The notes under the pieces were generated by a model that was given only the letters and a program-made list of their open reading frames with translations, made no database searches and had not been told where the DNA came from. A stretch of DNA of 43,164 nucleotides, from the NCBI RefSeq assembly GCF_000006405.1, contig NW_003211409.1:1-43164 (forward strand). Reading direction: 5' to 3'. Shown here piece by piece: positions 29,232 through 40,860 of the stretch. Both the position numbers and the translations under genes were made by a program. The first letter of the stretch is position 1, and each line of letters opens with the position of its first letter. This DNA is from Perkinsus marinus ATCC 50983. Lineage: Eukaryota; Perkinsozoa; Perkinsida; Perkinsidae.

Positions 29232-30855
29232 TCACATAATGATCTGACCATTAGTGGGTACAGAGTCCTTGATACCCTTAAAGGGCAGGAGGAATGCTCC
29301 GTTAATATACAATTCTGATTTGATGTCAACCTAAAAGGGACAAGACTAAGTCCTATTTAATCCGTTAATGCTAGAGGCTGCTTACACTCTCTGCAGCAAC
29401 AGTCATTGGGTCTACTCGAGTCCAACTACCAATACGTGATTTCCATCCAATAATGGATCCAAAAACAGTAGCATAATCGGAAATCTAATAATAGAATGAT
29501 GATGATAATAGGAATACGATGCAAGTAAAGTGTATATACCACAGCATCATCCATCACAGCACTGCCCTTTACACGACACCCTCGACCAATGACAACACCT
29601 GGGCCTATGGTCACATCAGGACCTAGCTTGCTGCCTTCTCCTATCTTGGCACTCTCATCTATCAATACCTAACCAGAGAATACCACCATCACCAGCATGT
29701 ATGACTTGCGTCATAGACTCACGTTGCCGACTATTTCCACGCCTGGGAGGGACCGTGCCAACTTCTCATGAGTCTTAGTAACCTGAGATAACACTAATAG
29801 CGACGATATTATCAGCATCAACCACATGCACCCTTCCAGCTCTTCGTCCCAATTCCAATCTCTCCTTTTACCTTGTTATCCTCATTCTTGTGGGATAGGA
29901 AGTTTAAATGCATGCTCATCCCTCTAAGGTAATCCTTAGGTTGCCCTATATCTGCCCAATACCTACTATCAGATACTTCAGGATTGATGAACAGCTCCTG
30001 GTACTACCGACCCTTCAAGTTGGAAACAATACAGCTGAGCATCAGTAGCCATCTGAGGGAATACATCAGTCTCTATCATCATGAATCGGGGACCTATCCT
30101 CTGCTCTATGACCGAGTTAGATAGGATGTACCTGCCACAGATGATGATGGTATGATCATGTATGTGAATACTACAGGCCAGCATTTATCCTGTCTCCTAC
30201 GAACTCCTTAGGCTTCTCAACAAAACGATCTATCTTACCAGTCAGTTCATCATAGACTACCACACCAAACCTGGGTATAGAAGAGATGGTAAAGGGAGTA
30301 CTGAGTCTACTTACCTGGATGGATCCTCCACTTTGGTTACCACGATGGTACCCTCTTTACCATGGCTCTTGTGGAACTTCAACAGGTCTTTCAAGGGGAA
30401 ATCGCATATAACATCCGAATTAAAGACGAATATAGGTTCATCGTCCGATAGTAGGATATCACGGGCCAGGTACAACTGCAAAAGAATGGATAATCCTACT
30501 TAGGCTACATGCCGCCTCCTCCTTCTGGGAAGTACCGGTCCAGCAGTGCCCAACGGCTCTGTCTCGATGCTGCATGTTATCTTCACACCATACTTGGTCT
30601 CCATCTCCTTGAGGGCATGTTGCATATGTTCAGGTTGGAAGCCCACAGCAAGGACGACATGATCCACACCACACTCTACCTATGAACAGTAGGGACGTAT
30701 GCTACTGTAGGTTGCTGGTATAGCAGCCTTACAGCAGCAGCTATTTGGTGTTCCACAATGGGTAGGTTGCAAAAAGGGACCAACGATTTGGGGCTAGTAA
30801 GTGTGAGTGGACGGAGTCTTGTACCGTAACCACCGACTAGGATCAAGCATTTCAT
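29232..30855 (-). CDS. GMPPB: GDP-mannose pyrophosphorylase (mannose-1-phosphate guanylyltransferase), ten exons, about 373 aa
   Basis: Makes GDP-mannose from mannose-1-phosphate and GTP in the cytosol; the product feeds N-glycans, GPI anchors and O-/C-mannosylation. Exons in transcription order: 30855-30733, 30679-~30536, 30475-30315, 30270-30175, 30131-30012, 29962-29872, 29782-29723, 29668-29540, 29484-29386, 29330-29232. The start [20 protein letters not shown] carries the nucleotidyltransferase signature with GTRLRP. Further landmarks: [46 protein letters not shown]. The C-terminal left-handed beta-helix reads [20 protein letters not shown], then [14 protein letters not shown] and [16 protein letters not shown], ending GQIIM. 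Introns are 43-65 nt. The domain layout and length match the beta-subunit type throughout eukaryotes. The exon 2 end may be off by one base in my count. Confidence 0.95.
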
Positions 30856-31033
30856 TGCAGCAAGGGCCCTAGACGGGAGTAGAGTAAGAAAAACTGGCGG
30901 CGCTGAGGATGATAGTGATACACCAGAGGAGAACTAGTTAATCCGACTGGAACACAATACTGTTACGTGGTTACATACGGGTAATCAGACAAGGAGAGGG
31001 TTGAGATTACATGTGCGAGGAGCTGATCTAGGC

Positions 31034-31735
31034 TTATGCTCCACGGGACTGTAGGTTACCCCTTAAATGGGTAGTATCCACAGTCATCGCATGTGCTCGA
31101 TATTCCAGCATACTAAGATCTCCCGGATGGTCCTCACTAAGGGCTGCCCTCAGTGGCTCACTGTGTGATAATAAGGATATTCACCATTGATAGCACGGTT
31201 CATGTTACTACTACTACTACACACAACGGGACCCCATAGTACGCCCACCAAGGCAGCAGTGACATCAACACGGCATTGTTGAAGGCTGGCCACTTTAACA
31301 GGATAGCCTCACTACATACCCCTATAGCCTCGACATGCTTGTCATAGCAATGCACCTCATCCTGATATCGATACCTAGCTCAGTATCCACGACTAAGGGT
31401 GTGACTCAGTGAGACACATCTTCCTCCCTTACCAGGGAGTTAACATCTACACAACACCACGGAATATGACATCAAGATGGAGCCAATTTACAAGAGCCTT
31501 CTTAGAGCCCACCACAAGCTCGTAGAGAATTTGATAGCGGTGTCCTCCACTATACTATACACAACGTAATGAGCAAATGTAGACTACCTACATGACTCAC
31601 TCGGCCCAGGAACCACTCCGTCATCAACTCGTGAATGCAACCTAAAAGCTCCCCTGATGTTGACGAGTAACTACACGCTGCCATTTTGTATGACCACGTC
31701 GGTGGGACATCGTGGTCGTAGAATACAGCGCTCAA
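31034..31735 (-). CDS. Unrecognised minus-strand multi-exon gene
   Basis: Last exon ends GNLQSRGA with TAA (31034-31036) and contains EPLRAALSEDHPGD and SMLEYRAHAMTVDTTHLRG. A phase-2 donor joins it to an exon with YDKHVEAIGVCSEAILLKWP and SLLPWWAYYGVP (about 31330-31220). Further upstream are EDTAIKFSTSLWWALRRLL (about 31550-31495) and VFYDHDVPPTWSYKMAACSY with SGELLGCIHELMTEWFLG (about 31735-31600). Trp-rich, weakly hydrophobic segments; no family recognised. It lies head-to-tail with the GDP-mannose pyrophosphorylase gene, 178 bp apart. Confidence 0.4.
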
Positions 31736-32360
31736 GGGTACATTCTGCTACCAGCACCTATCCGATCATTCCTCATATGAGAGTTGTCCCAAGTAGATAC
31801 TAGAGTATGCCCTCTACAGGCGATGACCAGTAGCTTTACCATATATGGCTCCCCTATATCATATCCTTAGGAAGTCATTCATGGTCCCACAGCTGTTATT
31901 CCGCTTTACTAGCACCAGTGAGCTCCTCCTCCTTACACTGCCCGTTACGCTAGCCCGTTAAATGACCTTTGCTCAACCCCGGACTTCGTGGAGGGGCGAT
32001 AAGAGGGCAAGTTGGCAGTGTTAGCGACGGGTGCAACATAGAGTACTGACGGGTTGATTCTGTACAGTGTGTAAAGATTCTCCCCACCAAACTTGCATGC
32101 GGGGCGTGAGCTCATTTCACTTTAGCTTCGATCGAAGTAATCTCTGCCAACCTTACTAAGGTAAGGTTGTTGCTGTCCGTAAAATACGCGAGAACATTCA
32201 ATGTTTGAGAGTTCAACCATCGCGAAAACGAACGATGATGTGAGATGAAATTGGACCCGAAGCTGTATAGATCCTTGAAGACTAGGAGGATAAATACGCT
32301 GTTACCGGAGTGAACAAGGTGTTACCCTTCTATTACAGTATAGGTTCCCCACAGTGTAGC
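31736..32360. other. Intergenic region with palindromes
   Basis: No gene supported beyond a possible short exon near 31800. Contains the palindrome CTTCGATCGAAG (32126-32137) and a 9-bp hairpin CAACCTTAC / GTAAGGTTG (32148-32169, loop TAAG). Probably the upstream region of the RRM gene. Confidence 0.5.
32148..32169. repeat. 9-bp perfect hairpin upstream of the RRM gene
   Basis: Arms CAACCTTAC and GTAAGGTTG around TAAG, 10 bp after the palindrome CTTCGATCGAAG. Confidence 0.85.
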
Positions 32361-35300
32361 ATGTCCCCGCCTAGGGATCGACAGTCCCGGGACCCATCTG
32401 CAGTGAAGCTGAGTAGTCGGACATCGAAGAGTGATAGGGATGAAAGCTCCACTACTACTATACGGATAAGGGAAGATAATGATGATCATAATGTAGGGGA
32501 GGTACGGTATTATGAGGAGTAGTGTGACTATTAGGGATCTACACGACGTCAAGGTGGTGGCGATAGTAGTAGAGTTGGAGTAACTCTCACCCCTGTTGGT
32601 ACCTCATCGGACAATATTAGTACACGAGATAGGAAGAGGCGCTCATCTGAGCCTGGTTCGGGGAGCTATGAGAAGTATTATTATATGACCTTTAGGCTCA
32701 TTATGGTAGAGTTATGAATAGATACGATGACAGTAACCGACGCCGTACCCGATCAAGACGAGATGCAGATAGGGGGGATGGGGATGGGCAATCTTGGTAT
32801 AAGAAGGAGGGGTGATACTTGGTGTGTATGGGGTACTTGTAGTACATTCATATTCAATCTAGTGATGGGAGTGTGAAGCGTGAGCAGCAGCAGCAGAGTG
32901 ATGATGATGATAAGAAGCCTAGTGGTGGTATACGTGCTAGCTACGAAGCCCATATAGAGTAGGATGGAGTATAGCAAGTAATCGGATTACCGCTATTACC
33001 CTTCAGTCATCGTGGTAGCCATAATGACACTCAACGTGTTGAGGATGGTAGTCGTAGAGGGCGGGGTCGGAGAGCAGAAGATCGTACGTTATAGGGCTCA
33101 AGAGTACCTGCTCACCTGGCATCATGATCATCATCGCGATCAGGGTCTCGCCATAGTAGTAGTAGAGAGGATTCCCGATGGTATGATGCTCCTGATCATC
33201 GTCATGCTGCAGAGTCACCTAGGCGTGCTCGGAGCCGGTAGTAGTGGCATGGCAGTTGTCGTAGACTAGCAGATGCATCCTACTCAGAGATAACCGGCAA
33301 GATGAGCATAACAGTGCTCATGCTCATCGGTATCATCGTTCTCGGGGTCGTGAGGATGTCAATGACGATGAGGGCGAGGAGTGGTATTCTAGTAATAACA
33401 GCCGATGGGGAGAGAGTAAGGGCAGGTCCTCTTGGGATACCAGAGGTACTACTATCAATATATCTAATACCTATCTAAGGTAGGGTATTACTCTCAGGAC
33501 GGGGTAAGGGGTCACGCAGGCCGCCTTCACATCGTGGTGATAGTAGAGACTTCGAACCTAGAGGGAAGATAGAGGGTATAAATGGGTTACCCTTCACTAC
33601 CTGATAATCATCACCATCAGGTTCGTCTACAGTATGGGTTGGATCTCTACCTAATTCCATCACTGATGATGAGTTTTATGACATCATGTCTAGATATGGT
33701 GTAGTTGAAGGCATGAAGCTCGTAGCATTAAAAGGCTTTGCATACGTGAAGTAGTAGTGGGATTGGTTACCCTAACATGACCATTGACACCCCTCTAGGT
33801 ACACCGATGAAGAATCAGCTGATGCTGCAGTGAAGGCACTGAATGGTGAGGTATTGGTAGATATTGCTGGAGATAAACCTAAGCATGAGTTGAAGACCAA
33901 GGTGGATTATGTAGAGGATATGGGATATCTTCATCACCCGTAATGATGTCCATACGGACTGCACAGGAATACTAGTTATCTAAGGTATAAGCCTCCACTT
34001 GATAAGAAGCCTGATGTTGTGCATACTCTATTTGTGGGCAACCTACCTGTTGAGGTAACTGAACAGGATATACGTGAAGTAATACTACTACTAGTAGTAG
34101 TAGTATTATTATTATCCATCACTTGTCTCAGTTCTTCGAGCGTGACTCCAGTATTAGCATAGAGCAGGTTGCCTTACGTAGAGGATCATATAAGCAGATG
34201 TGCTATGCTCACGTTAGGTGATGATGGCGTATGTGGCGGTGGTGGGAGTATACCATTATATCACAGGTTTGGGGGAGATGGTGATGCTGAGAAGGCTGTA
34301 GCGGAGTTTGCTGGTGATAAGATAATAGGTCGTAATAGGGTCAGACTAGATTGGGCTCAGGATAAACACATGCAGGTGAGTAGTAGTAGTGATAAGAGAG
34401 AGAGATACTATGATGATGATTATCGTATTGGTAACTAGGTCCAGAACAATGAGTATCTACGTGGAGCAACTCCACGTATATATATTGGTAACCTACATGA
34501 TGGTATGTCTGAGAATGCAATCAGAGATGCTTTACAGCAGGCATTTGGTACAGTAGTAGCCATTAAACTACATAGAGACAGGTGATGATCATAGTGATGC
34601 CATAGAACATGATGTCATAAGACTATCCCTACTCTTAGGAATGGTGCCCTAGCATACGGTTATATCACATTCGAAGACAACCAAACAGCAGAGAGGGCTG
34701 TTGAGGAGATTTCTAACATGTAGTGCTGGTCTTTGGCCGTGCTCCATCCATACACTCCTTCAGACGGATAGCTAACTCCTCCATACGAGCTGATTTCGCT
34801 AAACTACTGGAGCCTAGGAGGTCTTTGCCAGGAGGGGTAGTAGTAATAGCAATCTCCTCCACTAGGTATGTCTATGCTCAGACCCGGCCCAATGCTATAG
34901 GACACCAACCACAGCTGCTGGGAGGGGGATATGGACAACAACAAGGCGATGGTGGTGGTGGTGGCGTATTCGATCCATTAGTGACAAATGTATGGTTATT
35001 ACTCTGATGAGCTTATCATTATCATTGCTGTTGCTGTTAAATAGATGTATGCAGCAGCAGCAGGAGCAGCAGGAGCAGCAGGAGGAGGAGGCCAACCCCC
35101 TCCGCCACCACCATCCGAGGGTGATAATGCATATGCCCCACTTTACAAAGATGATAAGCCCCAGAGGCAAGGACGACGAGGAGGAGGAGGGTAGGAGGCC
35201 GCCAGTGGACGATGTATCATGCTAGTGTGTTGCAGGTCAACTGCTGTTGGCTCAGTGAGGAACCCCTCTATTGAACGTGATACGAATGTAACATGGACTG

Positions 35301-35496
35301 TCCCTGAGGAGTAAGTAGATGTACCAGCTTCATACCTACTACTGCTACTCGGATCAGGTTTATGGCAGATGATGAGCAGACCTATTGCTCCGACTCAGAC
35401 TACTACTATGGTACTTCATATATAGACCCAACACATGGAGGCCAGAAGAGAAGGACTGATGATAGATCACCTAAACGGCGACGGCAACGACACTAA
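32361..35496 (+). CDS. SR-like RNA-binding protein: RS-rich N-terminus and three RRMs
   Basis: ATG at 32361 opens MSPPRDRQSRDPSAVKLSSR, followed by many Arg/Ser/Asp-rich short exons to about 33600. RRM1 (about 33613-33900): RNP2 VWVGSL, RNP1 KGFAYVKY. RRM2 (about 34019-34375): LFVGNLP and YAHVRF, separated by an intron. RRM3 (about 34470-34720): IYIGNLHDGMSENAIRD and YGYITFEDNQTAERAV. The tail is Gly/Gln-rich (GGGYGQQQGDGGGGG) and ends RSPKRRRQRH, stop TAA 35494-35496. RS domains plus RRMs are typical of splicing regulators acting in the nucleus. The three-RRM layout resembles U2AF65 or RBM-type factors, but the RRMs do not match U2AF65 closely by eye. Exon boundaries in the RS part are not all resolved; introns appear to vary from about 45 to over 100 nt. 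Confidence 0.8.
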
Positions 35497-36457
35497 GGAG
35501 GGAGTTCCCTATTCACCGCTCTTGCGTTCCCACTGTTATCCTCATTTGCGGTATTTCGTACGTTTCATTTGACCCGTAATGCGTGTATTGAGTTCGAGTT
35601 CACGTTTATCGTTATCACTTCTTTTCGTGCACAATCTATACGGGAGACGAGCTCATCATGTCCATCACACATGGCGAGATGATCCTCACCACGAACGTAT
35701 CGAGTAGTAGAGATGATCCTCGAAGGGCGATCATCATCATCAGCAACGGGGGTAACCTCAAGGGTAGCAGCTGTAAAGTAAGCAGGAAGGATAATAAATT
35801 GGTAATAGACATATACATGTATGTCAGGCTAACAGGGCGATAGGACATCGTGATATATGGTGCACTCGAAAGTGCACATCTATAACACAGCTCAGTTGAA
35901 AATTAGTGAGGAGGGGAGATTTTTGGATGTGGAGTAGGTATTCAATTCTACAGATACTCTAAAGCAGACGACGACGACGACGACCTCTTCTTTTTCTATT
36001 CCTCATACATCCAATCACTATGACTACTCACTGTGTGCAAGCAACTGCAGGTATGCCCTCAGTATGACAACCTGCAGAATACAGAATGCACTTTAAGAAG
36101 GTGTTGTCAATCCGATACACGGTGTATCATACACCATCACAGCTCAACAATCTCTCTCTACTGTATGCTCTTCGGCAAACGCTTACACCATATCACCATC
36201 CAACAGGGAAACGTTAGCTGAGGCATCCGGGAGTGGAGCCTTCACCACGATGTTCGCCTTCCCATGGTGTACATACTATACATACTCCTCACCCCAAACC
36301 GTTCTGAGTTACTAGTACATGCAGGGAAGGAGATGTCATACAGGAGTTAACCAAGGGAGTCTCTAACTGGTATTGGATGATTTACCTTGTAGTACTCCGG
36401 TTAGTTGTCTTCTCTCCAAGGCATCTACTACAACCTGTTATATCTCTTTATTACACA
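35497..36457. other. Intergenic region with one weak ORF and a hairpin
   Basis: A plus-strand frame at 35658-35843 (MSITHGEMILTTNVSSSRDD...) has an ATG but no motif; its complement is also open, so evidence for coding is poor. At 35860-35877 lies the hairpin GTGCACT / AGTGCAC with loop CGAA. Nothing else seen. Confidence 0.45.
35860..35877. repeat. 7-bp hairpin with CGAA loop
   Basis: Perfect arms GTGCACT / AGTGCAC around a stable-type tetraloop. It could act in RNA 3'-end structure, but no poly-U or other terminator feature is present. Confidence 0.8.
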
Positions 36458-39400
36458 ATGGCTCTGCCAGCAATTCTATCCAATGAGGATATAGCTAAGT
36501 TCCGTACTAGTACATGTGAAAGATTTGCTACTACTGGGGAATGTCTATTCTCTAGTAATAAGAATAATAGTTATAGATGAGGTACAGTGATGATGCTTAC
36601 ATCAGGTAGATGTCAATACAGTCATAATGTTGAATGGAGGAGGAGGTCTCCACTGAAATATCGGTAGGCTTTAGGAAATAGGCTAAGGCGGCCAACATGA
36701 GTATGTATAGTTACGAGCCACGACTATGTGAGCACTATGCTGATGCTATATCATATATAATGATGGATACTGACCCAACCGATAGGCCAGAGAGTAATAA
36801 TAAATCTCCCCTACAGCCACCTATGAGGATGCGCTGTCGATGGTGAGGACCTTAGTACCTATCATGGTAACAACAACAATATGTACCCGATCAGTCCACA
36901 AGGCCGTAGCTGTCGTATGGCCCATTCTGAGGAGGAAGTCCTTTTCCACCCTTGGGTGTATAAAACGATGTTGTGTGAGGATGTATGTTGTACAAGGTGG
37001 TGATCATACCCTACCATCTTACCTACCAACTATCCTCATAGATACTATTGTCCCTTTGCCCACTGCCCAGAGGAATTAAGAGCATCCCCACTCAGTAACA
37101 CCAGCCTTCTATATATGTTACATGCATCCAAAGACCTTAGGCACTGATCAACTACGGGAATGGCTCCGCCCTTTCCTAGAATATGGTGCCCATCATAGAC
37201 AGCAGATGGTATGGAGACAGAATAGCATGCTCACTGGAGAAGCTTCCTTTGCTGTGGATGATAATGATGATGAGCAGTCCTCCTCGGATGACGGGGAGAA
37301 TAGTGACGGTCCAACTATCTCGAACCTGGATCATGTAAGAAAAGAAGATGGTGGTCAGTTGGGTTGCATGAGCCACTAGACGCTTCCCTCATCTCGTCAA
37401 GATTATCAAGTGTTGCAGGCACAACACTTACTAACACCCTCGATTGCCACTACTATCAATGAGATGACGATCATCAACAGCAGCAAATCATCTAGTGTAC
37501 AGGATTGGGATGTTCTTGTATCACTTCTACTACTTCTATCATGTATACACCATGCGAGCTCTTTTAGGCGGATGGTCTCTTAAGAGTGTCCTCGTCTTCC
37601 GTCGTCAACCTTGTACATCGAGCAGAGGAAGACCTAAGTTTTAGAGCGGGGCGTGGAGGCTCCACCAATACCGCTGCTACTGGCAATGAACCATGTGTAG
37701 GACACTATTATCTCTCATTATCAGTGATAGTATAGCAGACCCAGCAGCAGACCCAGCATGAGTATCATCAGTGCTTAGCGAAGATACTGCCATTCCGTAG
37801 ATCCGACGAGGAACGGGATGCTCACGCGTTCATGTGCCACTTGGCAACAGCATTTCCAGATCAAGTACTCTCTAGGATCCTGCCACTCTACCGTCTCATC
37901 GTGTATCAGGTCATACCCCCTTCCACCTCTCGTCCTACTACCAGCCCTTTCGAGGCCCCCGTAGTAGTATAGTACGCTCAATCGCTATACAATTCAGTCG
38001 AGGCAGGTATATGGTCATGGAAGGTCGTCGTTGAGTCTACGGCAGATAGGACGGGAATTAGCATTACTAGCCAGATCACCTCATCCCAACATCCTACATC
38101 TATCCCACATATACGAGGTAAATCAGCACCATGCTTGTCGCCGTCACCACCACCACCAACTTACTCCACATTACTATAGTCAACGGCAACCGATGGTGCT
38201 TTCCGTAACGGTGCTTTGATCCTCACTATGAAGGAGTGTGACATGTCTCTTAATGAGATGTTAGCGGGACTTGGAGCCTCTATCGACTCTACTGGTAAAA
38301 CCAACAACAATAGCTGTTCACCGGATTCTTCTTCATCATTCACCCCCGTCTAGATCCTTCTAGTACAGCCCTTTCTGGGGATACGGTCCAGATACTAGCT
38401 CGTGACGTGACTGCTGGACTACAGAGGATGCATGTACTATCCTACTATCAACATGTTCTATACCAATGCTGTCTGCCTCTTAGTTTTTCAACATGTACCA
38501 TACACGACTATCTGCCAATAATGTACTAGTAGACCTACCAGGTGGCCGCAATGATGTCTCTAGAGTAACCTTCAGACTGGCTGATCATGTAACTGTTCCC
38601 ATGTATCTCTCTGATGTCCGATGTTCTCTTATTCTTAGATGAGTAAAGTGAAATTGTTTGATATTATGCACAAGGTGAGAACGGCTCTCGCAGCGAGAAG
38701 CGAGCAGGTTGGCGTATCCGCTACACCAGCCCCTTCATTATTGAGGAGCATACAGTCGGATAGTATAGAGTTGATGTCAGAGCAGCATGCTAAGGAAGGG
38801 TGGTACCCAGCTGAGGTATGTTCCATCCTATAATCAACTGTTCATTACTCTAATAACCCACCAGGTCATGGAAATGCTGCAGCAGTTATCTTTGAGTCGT
38901 GAGAATGTCCAAACAAGCGAGATCCAAGGACTATTAGACGCCATTGAGTGGCCCTTAGTGAGAGGGGAAGGGTGGTTCGGAGGATGGTAGTGAACTCAAC
39001 GTCGTATCCTGCTAGGTTGATGTTTGGGGTCTTGGTGCTGTTGTGCTATTCGCAGTGAGTGGGATGCTACCTAAACAATGGAAGACTTCCCTGTATAGTA
39101 CAGGCAATGGAGGCACGGATCACTCACCCTCCTGGCGGCATCTGGAAGCTCTCAATCCCCTATTCATGGTAACTGGTGCATGGTCTCGTTTGGAGTATGA
39201 GCGATCTCTAATCAGGATTACCTCTCAAGGTTGGTACGTTCAAAGGCACATCTCAGAGAGGACTTGGCTACATCAGCTTGCCATCCGCTGTTGAGGTATG
39301 AATTTGGAACTCAGCATCTAAAACAAGAACACACTTCAGGGATCCAGAATCCATTTTGGACCTTATACGCCGTTCACCAAGCAACGATTCTGTTGATGCC

Positions 39401-39540
39401 AAAGATGTCCATCGACTGGAAGCAGCTATATTACCTTCCCCCATGGCATACAGTAGGGACAGGATGATTACAAGTGTAGGGTACATGGAGTGGACAAGGC
39501 CGCCGTCGTCATTAGTACTTGATATGTTAGCTGCGATATG
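36458..39540 (+). CDS. CCCH zinc-finger array fused to a pseudokinase domain
   Basis: ATG 36458. Exon 1 (to 36554) and exon 2 (from 36606) form CERFATTGECLFSSRCQYSH, a C-x8-C-x5-C-x3-H finger. Further Cys/His segments follow: LCEHYADA, RCRCCRMAHSEEE, VLFHPWVYKTMLCED and YYCPFAHCPEELR, like the plant TTF-type CCCH proteins that bind RNA. Phase-consistent introns lead through a linker (TDQLREWLRPFLEYG; acidic DDNDDEQSSSDDGEN; NLVHRAEEDLSFRAGRGG) to kinase-like exons: ELALLARSPHPNILHLSHIY, ALILTMKECDMSLNEML, ILARDVTAGLQRMH joined to MYHTRLSANNVLVDLP, then TFRLADHMSKV, WYPAEV and DVWGLGAVVLFAVSGMLP. The catalytic-loop HRD is HTR and DFG is DHM, and no VAIK lysine is visible, so it is probably an inactive kinase. 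The exact 3' end is unresolved. PAN3 also pairs CCCH with a pseudokinase, but this sequence does not resemble it. Confidence 0.65.
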
Positions 39541-40265
39541 CTGGTATTGGGTCACAGGCAGGCAGAGGGGAAGGAGACTGTGCTGCAGATGCAAAAGTCT
39601 TCTGTGACATGTGCAGGGTGATGGTCTGGGAGGGGTATTTGCATCATCAACGCCATTGCGAATAGGTCCCCTTGGACAGTTGTTGTGATGAGCTCAGTAC
39701 ACAACAGCCGTCGAGAAGGACGGTACTACAGCTGTTGAGGTATGTCCGGAGGCGGGCTGACGACTATGATCATACTGATGATTACGAATGTACCTAGCAT
39801 GGTGATCTAGCTCTCGGTAATGGTAATCTATAGATCACCGATGGTTACAAGATAGCATATCAGTACTGTTGAAACATCCAGCAGCATTGATCATAGCATT
39901 CGATGCGGTAGGTTAAAGGTTACTACTATTCTCTTCATTCGTGCTACTCCTGCATCAGGATCGTATATCTCGCCACATCACATACGCCGATTACACCCAG
40001 AGATACCAACAGCAATACCATGACCTCAATCAGAGGTATGCTGTCACTGGGGCTTGGTCGTCGTATCATAGCCGTACAACATCTTTGTAGTTGGATGGTG
40101 ACGATGATGCCGAACCACACCAATCCCTCGAAGCTCACCCGTAATGGTGATGATGAATGTGGCCAACGAGACCGCTTCAACAAGGTGATGGAGAATATCA
40201 TATCATACCGCAACTTTGTACATGAGACCCTCTCCTCCACCTCCACCTCGTCATCTCCCCAGTAG
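39541..40265 (+). CDS. Candidate coiled-coil exons, possibly 3' end of the pseudokinase gene
   Basis: Plus-strand stretches read ITYADYTQRYQQQYHDLNQRY (about 39970-40035, given here as its first part YADYTQRYQQQYHDLNQRY) and RDRFNKVMENIISYRNFVHE, ending SSSPQ with TAG at 40263-40265. The pattern of Tyr/Gln heptads loosely recalls the occludin/ELL helical hairpin, but this is only an impression. Splicing between the parts and to the kinase exons is unresolved. Confidence 0.3.
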
Positions 40266-40508
40266 CTTGTGGAGGACTTCATTCCCTCCCAGGGGACTCA
40301 TCGAGATTTGCTGTTGCTCTAACGTACCATCTAGTGTCGACACCTTCCTAGGTGCTGATATCTACGATTATGATTATTGTGTTGATACATTGTGTTCCTG
40401 TGGTTGTCCTGCTTCTGATTGTCACTCGATCTGTCGCGTTGTATTTCGTGATGGGTCAGCATCTATATTCCTCCGGTTTTGCCTTACTATTGATAACTCC
40501 ACCTCGGT

Positions 40509-40760
40509 CCCGAAGACCCTTCGGGTCGAAGAGTGTAGTTGTGTAGAGTGCACAACTATGGAATCTTAGCTTCGTCCGAAACTAGTTGAATCAACAGTAC
40601 CAAGTCGATCAGATCGGCTCGGCAGTGCCGAGTCGGCAGTTCTTTGACTAAACTTAACGGTCTCCGTCGCCTGACTACCTCCAGGGTTCGGCTCGGGAGT
40701 CGTCTCCACAGTGTGGACCGCCTTGCACATTTTATGGCATAGGCTCACCATCTGGTGAGC
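40509..40760. repeat. Cluster of five perfect hairpins
   Basis: CCCGAAG / CTTCGGG, loop ACC (40509-40525); TAGTTGTG / CACAACTA, loop TAGAGTG (40536-40558); CTCGGCA / TGCCGAG around one G (40618-40632); TCCACA / TGTGGA around one G (40705-40717); GCTCACC / GGTGAGC, loop ATCT (40743-40760). They lie in the region just upstream of the next gene. Confidence 0.9.
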
Positions 40761-40860
40761 ATGTGAATCATAGTATTCCTCCATCAATGTGTTTCTTTCT
40801 TGGAAGAGTTGCTGTGGTATTCAATGGGGCCAATCCGTTTGTGGTGTTTTTTTCTCCCCC

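Noticed and set aside
32361-35496. Naming the RRM gene U2AF65
   Set aside because: RS plus three RRMs fits, but the individual RRMs show no specific U2AF65 features by eye.
36458-39540. Naming the CCCH-pseudokinase gene PAN3
   Set aside because: Shared layout only; several zinc fingers and a catalytic-loop-like LSANNVL differ from what is known of PAN3.
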